A stretch of DNA of 64,000 nt from Vasconcelosia minhoensis LEGE 07310. GTDB lineage: Bacteria; Cyanobacteriota; Cyanobacteriia; Phormidesmidales; Phormidesmidaceae. The translations under genes were made by a program, and so were the position numbers. Within the stretch, counting starts at the first letter, position 1. Every line of letters starts with the position of its first letter. The stretch lies in contig NZ_JADEXG010000009.1 of NCBI RefSeq assembly GCF_015207255.1, positions 1-64,000 on the forward strand, read 5' to 3'. Under the pieces are notes generated by a model that made no database searches, was not told the DNA's origin, and worked only from the letters and a program-made list of their open reading frames with translations. Shown in pieces: positions 1 through 7,967 of the stretch.

Positions 1-22
1 GGGTTGAGGGGGATGTAGGGGG

Positions 23-57
23 GTAATGGAGTGATGGGGTGATGGAGTAATGGAGTG
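23..57. repeat. 8-bp tandem repeat (GTRATGGR units)
   Basis: Four successive 8-bp units (GTAATGGA, GTGATGGG, GTGATGGA, GTAATGGA) followed by GTG. The same unit recurs at 56178-56217 and, on the other strand, inside the kinase gene at 31330-31353. This matches the short tandemly repeated repetitive (STRR) class known from filamentous cyanobacteria; the class assignment is inference from unit length and context. Confidence 0.75.
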
Positions 58-60
58 TAG

Positions 61-112
61 ACGCGATAGCGGCTTCCCGCAGGGTAGGGGTGTTCGCGAA
101 GCGTCCCGTAGG
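61..112. repeat. interspersed GC-rich repeat with short palindromes
   Basis: A stretch containing GCGATAGCGGCTTCCCGCAG and, 12 bases on, TTCGCGAAGCGTCCCGTAGG. The central TTCGCGAA is a perfect palindrome and CTTCCCGCAGGG/GCGTCCCGTAGG look like diverged relatives. From memory, similar text is scattered between genes in many cyanobacterial genomes. It lies between two tandem repeats and codes for nothing recognisable. Confidence 0.5.
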
Positions 113-126
113 CGTTAGGGGTGGGG

Positions 127-168
127 AGTCAAGAGGGAAGAGTTAAGAGGGAAGAGTCAAGAGTCAAG
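127..168. repeat. heptanucleotide tandem repeat, 6 units
   Basis: Six contiguous 7-bp units read AGTCAAG, AGGGAAG, AGTTAAG, AGGGAAG, AGTCAAG, AGTCAAG. Heptanucleotide tandem repeats are typical STRR elements of filamentous cyanobacteria. It lies just downstream of the stop codon of the glutamine-synthetase-like gene on the minus strand, so it may be in that transcript's 3' untranslated region. Confidence 0.8.
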
Positions 169-181
169 AAGGATGGGTGGG

Positions 182-1546
182 TCAGTAACGGTGGATGAGC
201 TGGCGGACTTCGGCGGCTAGGGACTGGTCTTTCATGGCTTGCCACTCGGCTTGGCGGACGGCGAGATAGGTTTGGGCCAGTGGTTTGCCTAGAGCGGTCT
301 GGAGGACTGAGTCTTGCTGGAGATGCTCAATTGCTCGGGAGAGCTGATCGGGTAGGGGATCGATTCCCTGCTGCTGGCGCTCCAGTTCAGTTAGCTCGCC
401 CGGATCGACGGCTATGGGAGCACTTAGGGGGAGTTTGCTTTGAATTCCGTCTAGTCCAGCCGCGATCGCGCTGCCCAGAGCCAGATAGGGGTTTGCCGCG
501 CCGTCTACGGTCTTGAGTTCGAAGTGGGTGGGGCTTGGCGGCTGGGGATTGCTGGGCACGCGCACTGCGGCCTCACGGTTGTCGAAGCCCCAGACCCGAA
601 AGGCCCCGCTCCAGCAGCGGGGCTGAAGGCGGCGGAAGGAATTGCAGCTGGGCGTGGTAATTGCCATCAGGGCGTTGAGGTGAGCTAGCAGGCCCGCGAT
701 AAAGGACTGCGCCACTGCTGAAAGGCTTCCCTGGCCAGCGTCCTGCCGATAGGACGTAATGTTTTTCCCCTGCTGCCAGAGGCTCAGGTGCAGGTGACAG
801 CCGCTGCCCGCTGCTGCCTCGAATGGCTTGGGAATAAACGAGGCGTGCAGGTCGTGTTGAAGGGCTACTGCTCGCACGGTTTCGCGCAGCACAATATGCT
901 GGTCGGCAGCGCCCATAGCATCGGTGTAGCGCACGGAGATTTCCTGCTGGCCTGGCCCCGACTCAGGATAGTACTGCTCAACGGGGATATTTTGGGCGAC
1001 GAGGGCGGACGCGATCGCGTCAATCACCGGACGCTGCCGATCCATCCCCAGGCTCTCAGCGAACGCGGTCTCATCGGCTGGCAGAATCTCACGCCCCACC
1101 CTGAGCAGGTAGAACTCCGGCTCGAACGCCGCTTTAATCTCCAGTCCTAGACCAGCGGCCTGTTCGATCATTCGCCGCAGAAAATCCCGGCTGCACCAGG
1201 GCCAGGGCTCGCCACCTGGCTGGACCATATCGCCGAGCACTCGCGCGTGGGTTGGGGCATAGGGTAGCACCCGCAGCGTAGACCAGTCGGGCCGCAGCCA
1301 GACTTCACCAACCGGACCCAGTCCGCTACCGGGGACAACGGCATCGATTGTGACCGGAACCGCCTGCTGCCCTGCCGAAATGCCAACGCCGTAGTCCAGG
1401 TGACGCGCTAGCGCTCCAACATGAATCGCTTTAGCTCTCAGAATATTGGCGTTATCGCACCAAAGCACGCGGACAAACTGCACGCCCTGACGGCTGAGCC
1501 AGTCGGGCAGCTCAGCCGGTGCAGGAGGCGCGAGGGAAGCGGTCAT
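182..1546 (-). CDS. glutamine synthetase family protein (GS-like ligase)
   Basis: The 454-residue product has the glutamine synthetase fold: an N-terminal beta-grasp region (about residues 15-110) and a C-terminal catalytic domain with the metal-binding EPEFYLL segment near 142, a GSGCHLHLSL stretch near 247 and the NREAAVRVP segment near 322. It is clearly distinct from the GlnA encoded at 4618-6039, lacking GlnA's long C-terminal part. Such paralogues can act as gamma-glutamyl-polyamine or other amine ligases, so the substrate is unknown. It lies 16 nt downstream of the cytochrome c gene on the same strand, so the two are probably cotranscribed. The start ATG at 1546 fits the usual family N-terminus. 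Family is certain, function open. Confidence 0.85.
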   Translation of the reverse strand: MTASLAPPAPAELPDWLSRQGVQFVRVLWCDNANILRAKAIHVGALARHLDYGVGISAGQQAVPVTIDAVVPGSGLGPVGEVWLRPDWSTLRVLPYAPTHARVLGDMVQPGGEPWPWCSRDFLRRMIEQAAGLGLEIKAAFEPEFYLLRVGREILPADETAFAESLGMDRQRPVIDAIASALVAQNIPVEQYYPESGPGQQEISVRYTDAMGAADQHIVLRETVRAVALQHDLHASFIPKPFEAAAGSGCHLHLSLWQQGKNITSYRQDAGQGSLSAVAQSFIAGLLAHLNALMAITTPSCNSFRRLQPRCWSGAFRVWGFDNREAAVRVPSNPQPPSPTHFELKTVDGAANPYLALGSAIAAGLDGIQSKLPLSAPIAVDPGELTELERQQQGIDPLPDQLSRAIEHLQQDSVLQTALGKPLAQTYLAVRQAEWQAMKDQSLAAEVRQLIHRY

Positions 1547-1562
1547 GCTGGTCAGGCTCTGC

Positions 1563-1973
1563 TTAAAGGGTTTCTAGAAACTCTAGCAGGTCAGCCATAT
1601 CTTTGGCGGTGGGCTGAAACTGAGGCATTGGGGGCGTATTGCCGCTAATGACCTGGTTGATTAGAGCTACCCGCGACTTGCGGTCAGACACGCCGTGCAG
1701 ATTTGGCCCGACTTCGCCCGAAGCTTCTAAGCCATGACAGGTAGCACAGTTGAGCTTGAAAATTTCTTCACCCCGAGCCGCATTGCCCGCAGTAGACAGC
1801 ACCGACTGCATGTAGGGATCGGCTGCTCGCAGCGCCCGCATACCCCAGGTGATGAGTCCTACAGCTAGCACCAGGCTTAGCAGCAATAGGCCAATCTGCT
1901 GTAGCAGGTGAACTCCGGAGGATACTTCAGCTTCTTTTTCTAACGTCTCCTGGGTCACAGCTGAGCTATCCAA
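1563..1973 (-). CDS. cytM: membrane-anchored cytochrome c, CytM-like
   Basis: The product is a small class I cytochrome c of about 130 residues. A single hydrophobic segment (about residues 24-46) anchors it, followed by the haem-binding CATCH motif near residue 76 and a late Met in the PPMPQF segment that fits the sixth haem ligand. Length, uncleaved-looking anchor and the C-terminal MPQF motif match cyanobacterial CytM, which affects respiratory and photosynthetic electron flow under mixotrophic growth. The first codon at 1973 is TTG; a GTG five codons later (1958) is an equally plausible start, and neither has a good Shine-Dalgarno sequence. The glutamine-synthetase-like gene follows after 16 nt, and petG is divergent on the other side. 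Confidence 0.75.
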   Translation of the reverse strand: MDSSAVTQETLEKEAEVSSGVHLLQQIGLLLLSLVLAVGLITWGMRALRAADPYMQSVLSTAGNAARGEEIFKLNCATCHGLEASGEVGPNLHGVSDRKSRVALINQVISGNTPPMPQFQPTAKDMADLLEFLETL

Positions 1974-2241
1974 AACTTTTTGTTATGACACATAGCTTAA
2001 AGTTTTCTCACGAATTCCGGCAAGGGGGTAAAACCCTATTAGCCCCCGTACCGAGCCGATTTTTTTATCCAAACATTGGCTCAGCTCGCGTCTTAGACGA
2101 CTGCTCAGGTCTAATCTTAGGGGTAAAAAAATGAATCTTTAGCAAACATAACTTAACATTCCCAATAGCCGTTCAGCTTTTTCACCCTGTAGCGATTAAA
2201 ATAATGGCCATAGGTAATTTCTGACAGAAGGGAAATTGGAT

Positions 2242-2358
2242 GTGGTAGAACCGTTGCTTGCAGGCATTGTGCTAGGGCTGATCCCAGTCACATTGGCCGG
2301 GCTGTTTGTCGCGGCTTATATGCAGTATCGGCGCGGCAGCCAGCTCGACGATATTTAG
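2242..2358 (+). CDS. petG: cytochrome b6f complex subunit PetG
   Basis: A 38-codon frame beginning at GTG encodes a single membrane helix protein whose core, [19 protein letters not shown], is the signature of PetG (subunit V of cytochrome b6f). The full product ends in [10 protein letters not shown], as in other cyanobacterial PetG proteins. The ATG two bases upstream is in another frame and meets a stop immediately, so GTG at 2242 must be the start; AGAAGGG at 2227-2233 is a suitable ribosome binding site. PetG is needed for assembly and stability of the thylakoid b6f dimer. The gene is divergent from cytM and converges on the FGGY kinase, 29 nt away. Confidence 0.95.
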   Translation: MVEPLLAGIVLGLIPVTLAGLFVAAYMQYRRGSQLDDI

Positions 2359-2387
2359 CTCGTCAGATTGGTTTGCCAGCGCCTTGA

Positions 2388-3653
2388 TTACAAATACAGG
2401 CTGTCGCCTGACTGAGCCAGTCGGGCTGTGCCGTAGGCCGCTTCGGTAGCGCCCGCCGGGCAGACCGGCACCCGTAAATGGCGCGATCGCAGTTCCTGCC
2501 AGACCCAATTTTGAGCCCCGCCGCCCGCCGTGTACACCCGCTGCACGGCGGGCGCTCCCAATCTTTGCAGCAGCCGATAGCCCGTCGCCTCGATTCGGGC
2601 TATGCCGTCAAGCAGTCCATAGAGAAAGGCGACATCGCTGTCAGGTCTGGGCGTTAGTCGTGGCGCATAGGCGGGATCGTTTACTGGGAAGCGCTCCCCC
2701 GGCTGCGGCAGGGGATAGTAGTCATAGGGGCAGGGCTGCGATAGGTCGATCTGCTGGCTCAGGTGGCTGAGCTGGCTATCGGGAAAAAACTGCTTGAGCA
2801 CTGCCCCACCGCTGTTGGAAGCTCCACCGGCCAGCCAAAGGTCGCCTAGCCGATGGCTATAGACGCCCGTGGCAGAATCATTCACCGGGCACGGGCTGAG
2901 CAGCTTGAGGACTAGCGTAGAGCCCAAGGACGTAACCGCCTCCCCCGGCCTTTGGGCACCGCTAGCCAAAAAAGCCGCAATACTGTCTGTGGTTCCGGCG
3001 TAGACCTGGCAGGTGGCAGGCAAGTCTAGCCGCCGGGAAATTTCTGGCAATATTGGCGCGATCTTGCTACCGGGCACCTTCACCGTCGGCAGCCAATTCG
3101 CTATCGGCAGCGCTAGCAGCCAGTCTGGATAGCGCCGCTCTGCCACGTCATAGCCCAGCTTCAAGGCGTTGTGATAGTCACTAATGCCCCACTGGCTGTG
3201 GAGCTGGGCGCTCAGCCAGTCGGCCTGATGCAGCAGATAGCGCGCCTGGCTCAGCGGCTCAGCCGGGAGGTGACGCTGCCACCAGAGCGCTTTAGCCAGG
3301 CTGGAGGTCGCGCTGAGAGCTGGACTGCCCTCTGGCGCAATGTTTTCTAACTCGTCCAGTCCTACGCCGCCGCGAGCATCGTTGTAGAGCAGCGGTGCCG
3401 TTAGGGGATTTCCAGCGCGATCGCACAGCAGTACCGTCGCTGAGGTTCCATTGATCGCAATCCCCTGCAGCTGCTGACGAACGTCCTGAGGTAAATCAGC
3501 TAGCAGCTGCCAGAGAACTTGCTGCCAGCCTTGAGGATCGGCGGCAGACTTAGAATCAAACGCCTGCTGGGTTTGGGCCAGAATCTGGCCGGTGGAGGAA
3601 AGCGCGATCGCCCTTGCGCCGCTGGTACCAAAGTCAATGCCGAGAGAAACCAC
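2388..3653 (-). CDS. FGGY-family sugar kinase, probably D-ribulokinase type
   Basis: The protein of about 421 residues has the actin-like ATPase fold of FGGY kinases: an N-terminal phosphate-binding GIDFGTSGARA loop, the INGTSATVLLCD segment, GTTDSIAAFLASGA in the middle, and the C-terminal adenosine-binding TAGGGAQN. Size and N-terminus resemble the cyanobacterial/plant D-ribulose kinases characterised as SePSK and AtXK-1, which would phosphorylate D-ribulose; glycerol or xylulose kinases are longer. I place the start at GTG 3653 (VVSLGIDFG) because the family begins right before this strand; an upstream ATG at 3689 would add 12 atypical residues. It is convergent with petG and downstream of apcF, separated from it by a terminator. 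Substrate is inferred from family only. Confidence 0.8.
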   Translation of the reverse strand: MVSLGIDFGTSGARAIALSSTGQILAQTQQAFDSKSAADPQGWQQVLWQLLADLPQDVRQQLQGIAINGTSATVLLCDRAGNPLTAPLLYNDARGGVGLDELENIAPEGSPALSATSSLAKALWWQRHLPAEPLSQARYLLHQADWLSAQLHSQWGISDYHNALKLGYDVAERRYPDWLLALPIANWLPTVKVPGSKIAPILPEISRRLDLPATCQVYAGTTDSIAAFLASGAQRPGEAVTSLGSTLVLKLLSPCPVNDSATGVYSHRLGDLWLAGGASNSGGAVLKQFFPDSQLSHLSQQIDLSQPCPYDYYPLPQPGERFPVNDPAYAPRLTPRPDSDVAFLYGLLDGIARIEATGYRLLQRLGAPAVQRVYTAGGGAQNWVWQELRSRHLRVPVCPAGATEAAYGTARLAQSGDSLYL

Positions 3654-3693
3654 TAAACCGTTGCCATGAAACCGCCTATTCGAGCACATCTAC

Positions 3694-3721
3694 AAAAAAA
3701 GGGCGCTCAGACGAACGCCCT
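3694..3721 (-). terminator. Rho-independent terminator of apcF
   Basis: Read on the minus strand, AGGGCG and CGCCCT form a 6-bp stem around a 10-nt loop, followed directly by seven T. It lies about 50 nt past the apcF stop codon and before the FGGY kinase start. Confidence 0.85.
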
Positions 3722-3768
3722 CCAGACACACAAACCACACACAGCCAACCCATCAGGGCTAAAGCGGT

Positions 3769-4278
3769 CTAGATACTGACCTCACTCACCTCACGGGTAA
3801 TGTAGTCAAACGGCTGGTCGATAAAGGCGGCATTCTCAATACCGGCATCGGCAGCCATCCCTTTGACCATATCTTTCATAATTTGGATACCAATCACCGT
3901 CGGGGCAATCGGCACGCCCAGAGAGTTGTAGGTTTCTCTCAGGCCTTGCAGCACGCGCTCGGTGAGGACATCGTCATTACCGGCAATCATGGCGTAGCTG
4001 CTATAGCGTAGGTAGTAGTCCATATCGCGTAGGCAGGCCGCATAGCGCCGCGTGGTGTAGGCATTGCCGCCCGGGCGGATCAGCTCAGGCACTTGCTCAA
4101 ACAGCCGGGTACCCGCTGCCCGTACGATCCCCGCCGCATTGGCGCTGATCATGGTCGCGACCTTCACCCGGTCCATGCCGCTGGTGAAATAGGACTTCAG
4201 CGACTCCATCGCATCTCGATCGAGGTAGCGACCGGCACCGTCGTAGTTGCTGATTAAGCTTGTTACCGTATCCCGCAT
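3769..4278 (-). CDS. apcF: allophycocyanin subunit beta-18, ApcF
   Basis: A 169-residue phycobiliprotein. The chromophore region GGNAYTTRRYAACLRDMDYY carries the conserved Cys (near residue 82) that binds phycocyanobilin and the Asn (near 72) that is usually methylated. Length and the C-terminal FDYITREVSEVSI identify the minor beta-type core subunit ApcF, not ApcB or CpcB. ApcF pairs with the ApcE linker domain as a terminal emitter of the phycobilisome core and passes energy to photosystem II. The gene stands alone, as apcF usually does, with its own terminator (3694-3721), and is divergent from glnA. Confidence 0.95.
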   Translation of the reverse strand: MRDTVTSLISNYDGAGRYLDRDAMESLKSYFTSGMDRVKVATMISANAAGIVRAAGTRLFEQVPELIRPGGNAYTTRRYAACLRDMDYYLRYSSYAMIAGNDDVLTERVLQGLRETYNSLGVPIAPTVIGIQIMKDMVKGMAADAGIENAAFIDQPFDYITREVSEVSI

Positions 4279-4463
4279 AGATTTCCACTTCCAACTCGCA
4301 GCTCAACAGCCAGTTTATCATGGGCAGCTGGGCTCTATGAGAATGCGCCCAGCTGCGTAAACACTCTCAATCAAAAACGTTACAGACTGCAACAAACTCC
4401 TACAAAGTTTGGCCAGATTCTTCCCCAATTCTGGCCAAATTCTTTCGGGAGCGACGACTTTTC

Positions 4464-4505
4464 GTATAGGTCAATACAAAATGAGTTTCTCCCTATTTCT
4501 AGGAT
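4464..4505 (+). promoter_or_regulatory. NtcA-activated (class II) promoter of glnA
   Basis: GTA-N8-TAC is present at 4464-4477, followed after exactly 22 bases by TAGGAT at 4500-4505, which fits the TAN3T -10 box. This is the canonical spacing of NtcA-activated promoters, where NtcA replaces the -35 contact under nitrogen limitation with 2-oxoglutarate. Transcription would start near 4511-4513, giving a leader of about 105 nt before glnA. The rest of the apcF-glnA gap (4279-4617) shows no gene. Confidence 0.88.
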
Positions 4506-4617
4506 GGGTCAGGCCAAACCACTGTCTGGGGTTCGCTATTCCCGGCTGGGCAACCTAGCAAGCTTTGTAGTTTCTAGTGGTTTCTAGATATTTAAGTAAG
4601 GACATAAGGAGTAGTTC

Positions 4618-6039
4618 ATGGCTCAGACCGCCCAAGAAGTCTTGAAATGGATTCAAGACGATGATATCCAGATGATCGATCTGAAGTTCATCGACATGCC
4701 AGGAATTTGGCAGCACCTGACTGTCCATCGGAGCCAGATCGAGGACGAGAGCTTTACCGACGGGGTTGCCTTCGACGGTTCCAGCATTCGCGGCTGGAAG
4801 GCAATCAACGAGTCCGACATGATGATGGTGCCGGATCCGAAGACGGCCTGGATGGATCCCTTCATGAAGGAGCCAACCCTGAGCCTGATCTGCTCAATTA
4901 AAGAGCCTCGTACAGGCGAGGACTATGACCGCTGCCCTCGAGTGATCGCTAAAAAGGCGCTGGAATATCTTCAGTCCAGCGGTATTGGCGATACAGCCTA
5001 CTTCGGCCCAGAAGCCGAATTCTTCATCTTTGAAGACGTTCGCTTTGACCAGACTGAAAACTCCAGCTTTTACTTCGTAGACTCGGTCGAGGGCCGTTGG
5101 AATACCGGCAGCGATGAAGAGGGCGGCAACCTGGGCTACAAGCCGAGCTATAAGGGTGGCTATTTCCCTGTGGCACCAACCGATACACTCCAGGACATCC
5201 GCACCGAAATGCTGCTGACCATGGCCAAGTGCGGCGTACCGATTGAGAAGCACCACCACGAGGTCGCTACCGGCGGTCAGTGCGAGCTGGGCGTCCGCTT
5301 TGCCGAACTGATTCAGGCGGCGGACTACCTGATGACCTATAAGTACTGCGTTAAGAACGTCGCTAAGAAGTACGGCAAGACCGTCACCTTTATGCCCAAG
5401 CCGCTGTTCAACGACAACGGCTCGGGGATGCACACCCACCAGTCGATCTGGAGCGGTGGCGAGCCTAAGTTTGCCGGAGACCAATATGCCGGGCTGAGCC
5501 AGACAGCGCTTTACTACATCGGCGGCATTCTCAAACATGCGCCTGCCATCCTCGCCTTCAGCAACCCCAGCACCAACTCCTATAAGCGGCTGGTGCCTGG
5601 GTTTGAAGCGCCGGTGAACCTGGCCTACTCTCAGGGCAACCGCTCGGCCTCAGTGCGGATTCCGCTGTCGGGCGACAGCCCCAAGGCCAAGCGGCTGGAG
5701 TTCCGCTGTCCCGATGCGACGGCAAATCCCTACCTGGCCTTTGCCGCGATGCTCTGCGCTGGCATCGACGGGATCAAGAATGAAATCGACCCGGGCGATC
5801 CGCTAGATGTCGATATCTACGATCTCACCCCAGAGGAACTCTCCAAAATTCCATCAACCCCAGGTTCGCTGCTCGACGCCCTCAACGCTCTAGAGGCTGA
5901 CCACGAGTTCCTAACGACGGGCGGCGTCTTCACAGAAGACTTCATCACCAACTGGATCGAGTTCAAGCTGGATAATGAAGTCAACCCGATGCGGCTGCGG
6001 CCCCACCCCTACGAGGTGGCACTCTACTACGACGCTTAG
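4618..6039 (+). CDS. glnA: glutamine synthetase type I
   Basis: The 473-residue protein is a full-length type I glutamine synthetase, which joins ammonium to glutamate using ATP and forms a dodecamer. Visible landmarks are DGSSIRGW near residue 53, the metal-binding [10 protein letters not shown] near 129, the [15 protein letters not shown] segment near 211, the GSGMHTHQS histidine loop near 268 and the NRSASVRIP segment near 341. The ATG at 4618 is preceded by AAGGAG. The NtcA promoter at 4464-4505 points to induction when nitrogen is short, and a terminator closes the unit at 6064-6098, so the gene is monocistronic. It is the primary ammonium-assimilating enzyme here; the protein at 182-1546 is a distant paralogue. 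Confidence 0.97.
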   Translation: MAQTAQEVLKWIQDDDIQMIDLKFIDMPGIWQHLTVHRSQIEDESFTDGVAFDGSSIRGWKAINESDMMMVPDPKTAWMDPFMKEPTLSLICSIKEPRTGEDYDRCPRVIAKKALEYLQSSGIGDTAYFGPEAEFFIFEDVRFDQTENSSFYFVDSVEGRWNTGSDEEGGNLGYKPSYKGGYFPVAPTDTLQDIRTEMLLTMAKCGVPIEKHHHEVATGGQCELGVRFAELIQAADYLMTYKYCVKNVAKKYGKTVTFMPKPLFNDNGSGMHTHQSIWSGGEPKFAGDQYAGLSQTALYYIGGILKHAPAILAFSNPSTNSYKRLVPGFEAPVNLAYSQGNRSASVRIPLSGDSPKAKRLEFRCPDATANPYLAFAAMLCAGIDGIKNEIDPGDPLDVDIYDLTPEELSKIPSTPGSLLDALNALEADHEFLTTGGVFTEDFITNWIEFKLDNEVNPMRLRPHPYEVALYYDA

Positions 6040-6063
6040 CTTCTCAACTGAGCTCAACAGCTA

Positions 6064-6098
6064 AATCCCTGGCTTCTCTAAAAGCTGGGGATTTTTTT
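6064..6098 (+). terminator. Rho-independent terminator of glnA
   Basis: AATCCC-TGGCTT pairs with AAGCTG-GGGATT (two central mismatches) around a short loop and is followed by a run of seven T. It lies 25 nt past the glnA stop. Confidence 0.85.
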
Positions 6099-6220
6099 GA
6101 GAAATGGCAAATTTGGGCGCGATCGCACCTGAGAGCCCCTGCAAATTTCGTTACAACCTTTTACAATAATCAAAGCTTTATCTATTTTCGCAACTTTACT
6201 TCCATCCTTCACGTCCTACT

Positions 6221-7315
6221 ATGCCTGATACACTGACGCCTGACACATTCACCAAACTGGCTTACCAGACGTTCCAGCAGGGCAAACAGTACTTCGGTCT
6301 GGCCCACAAGACCATTAGCTCGCGGATTATGAACACGGTTTTTCCCAAGCCGCAGGAAGAGCCCAATCCGCTGACGCCGAAGATGATGAGCCTGCTGCAG
6401 GCGCGGATGAATGCGCTGATTGCGGTTGACTGGCAAGAGGCTGAAGCCGGCGTCTATCCCAAGAGCCTGCTGTTTGAAAATCGCTGGGACGACTTTTTCC
6501 GCTACTACCCGATGATGTGTCTGGATATTCCGGGCATCTGGCAGCGGGCCAACAGCAAACGCCATCAGGAATTTTCCACTGGGATCAATACGGAAGGCTA
6601 TCCCGACTACTACGTTCAAAACTTTCACCACCAGACAGACGGCTATTTCAGCGATATGTCTGCCAACCTTTACGACCTTCAGGTCGAGGTATTGTTCAAC
6701 GGCACGGCTGACCCCATGCGGCGGCGGATTCTGGTCCCGCTTAAGCGTCACGTTGAGAAAATGCAGGCGCAGCAGCAAAACGTCCAGGCGCTTCAGCCAG
6801 TCAAGGTGCTAGACGTGGCCTGCGGTACCGGGCACAGCCTCCAGATGATCCGGGCAACGCTGCCTCAGGCGTCACTGTACGGGCTAGATCTCTCTCCAGC
6901 CTACCTACGCAAGGCCAATCAGCTACTTTCTGAGGACGCGGGTATCTTGCCTCAGCTCGTCCATGCCAACGGTGAGCAGATGCCCTACCTGGATAACTAC
7001 TTTGAAGCCGTTACCAGCACCTTCCTCTTTCACGAGCTACCCGCCGACGCTCGCCAAAATGTAATTGACGAAGCCTATCGGGTGACTAAACCTGGCGGCG
7101 TCTTTATCATCTGCGATTCGGTTCAGCTGTCGGACTCGCCTGAATTCACCCCGATGATGGAAAACTTCCCCGCTATTTTCCACGAGCCCTACTACCGTCA
7201 CTACACGACGGATGATCTGGTCAAGCGCCTGGAGCAGGCCGGTTTTGTCAATGTCACGACGGCGAATCACTTTATGAGCAAGTACTGGGTGGCTGAGAAA
7301 CCGGCTGGCGAATAG
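6221..7315 (+). CDS. class I SAM-dependent methyltransferase
   Basis: The 364-residue protein has a C-terminal Rossmann methyltransferase domain (about 190-355): motif I VLDVACGTGHSLQ, an acidic motif II in LYGLDLSPAYL, and post-motif residues YRVTKPGGVFIICD, typical of ubiquinone/menaquinone-type and small-molecule methyltransferases. The N-terminal 185 residues have no motif I can name but are typical of a conserved cyanobacterial family of this length. The substrate cannot be read from the sequence; quinones or tocopherol precursors are possible. The start at 6221 has only a weak ribosome binding site (CATCC upstream), so it is less certain. It is downstream of the glnA terminator and has its own transcript. 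Confidence 0.75.
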   Translation: MPDTLTPDTFTKLAYQTFQQGKQYFGLAHKTISSRIMNTVFPKPQEEPNPLTPKMMSLLQARMNALIAVDWQEAEAGVYPKSLLFENRWDDFFRYYPMMCLDIPGIWQRANSKRHQEFSTGINTEGYPDYYVQNFHHQTDGYFSDMSANLYDLQVEVLFNGTADPMRRRILVPLKRHVEKMQAQQQNVQALQPVKVLDVACGTGHSLQMIRATLPQASLYGLDLSPAYLRKANQLLSEDAGILPQLVHANGEQMPYLDNYFEAVTSTFLFHELPADARQNVIDEAYRVTKPGGVFIICDSVQLSDSPEFTPMMENFPAIFHEPYYRHYTTDDLVKRLEQAGFVNVTTANHFMSKYWVAEKPAGE

Positions 7316-7381
7316 CAGGCGAATAGCGATCGCAAGGAATGACGCGCAGAGACATAAATAAAGTGCTTTAGGGTCGGCTCA

Positions 7382-7715
7382 TCACCATAATGCGAGTAGC
7401 GATAAGTTCTCATCTTCATGAAATGATTCAATAGCATCAAAATATTGGCGCAGCAAACTTTCAACTTGTGATGTTGAGCAGTTTCCAAGGCGAAGCTAAA
7501 TGACTTTTGGCGGATTTCCAAGTACAAGGCTCAGGTCATGCATATCAGTATCTTTCGAGACAATCATCAGCTTATTGCCTTTGGCATAATTCCAAACGAC
7601 CGAGTCAATTGTCGCTTTCATACCTATCATCTCGAACATGAAGCGAATCTGGGTAAAGGTCGCTCAAACGGATTGGCAATTTTGGCGATAAGTTTTCATC
7701 AAAAAGCAATTTCAT
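7382..7715 (-). pseudogene. decayed DUF5615 PIN-like toxin gene
   Basis: On the minus strand an ATG at 7715, overlapping the DUF433 stop by 4 bp (ATGA), starts KLLFDENLSPKLPIRLSDLY, the typical N-terminus of DUF5615 PIN-like proteins. The frame breaks after HVRD: one extra base near 7628 shifts reading, and the next frame continues the family sequence (IGMKATIDSVVWNYAK, then IVSKDTDMHD with the PIN acidic residues). It then meets TAG at 7496-7498 exactly where the family has the Trp of PPKVIWLR; beyond the stop, LRLGNCSTSQ and the rest continue to TGA at 7382-7384. The result is a full-length (about 111 codons) gene broken by one frameshift and one Trp-to-stop change. A sequencing error could explain one lesion, hardly both. 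Confidence 0.85.
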
Positions 7716-7942
7716 GCGGGTAGTGAAGCAGCCATAAATCGGCGTTCACGATCAGCAGCATAAGCGATGCAGGCCTTTAAATCTTCTCGCGTTAGGTCGG
7801 GAAAATCGTCGAGGATTTCTGCTTCAGTCATCTCGGAAGCTAGGTACTCAAGTACCTCATAAACTGTAATCCGTAAGCCGCGGACACAGGGTTTGCCGCC
7901 GCGCTTTCCAGGCTCGATTGTGATAATGTCTCGATAGTTCAT
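7712..7942 (-). CDS. DUF433 family antitoxin-like protein
   Basis: The 76-residue protein MNYRDIITIEPGKRGGKPCV... is a DUF433 member: the IEPGKRGGKPCVRGLRITV core followed by a helix with DFPDLTREDLKACIAYAADRE, resembling a winged/HTH DNA-binding fold. DUF433 genes usually precede a DUF5615 PIN-domain gene, forming a VapBC-like toxin-antitoxin pair. Here the stop codon overlaps the start of the downstream DUF5615 gene by 4 bp, which shows translational coupling, but that toxin gene is broken (7382-7715). The antitoxin frame itself is intact. Toxin-antitoxin function is inferred from family and layout. Confidence 0.85.
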   Translation of the reverse strand: MNYRDIITIEPGKRGGKPCVRGLRITVYEVLEYLASEMTEAEILDDFPDLTREDLKACIAYAADRERRFMAASLPA

Positions 7943-7967
7943 GAGTTTTTTAAATCATTTATTATAG

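Noticed and set aside
2210-2244. ATG at 2240 as the petG start
   Set aside because: It is in another frame and stops after one codon; only GTG 2242 gives the PetG sequence.
4511-4617. Glutamine riboswitch (glnA RNA motif) in the glnA leader
   Set aside because: The conserved core text of that motif (GGACGGAAGTAGG-like) was not found; GGACATAAGGAGTAG near the start codon is the ribosome binding site.
4894-5538. 214-codon minus-strand frame inside glnA
   Set aside because: Antisense shadow of glnA caused by GC-biased codons; no ribosome binding site or known family.
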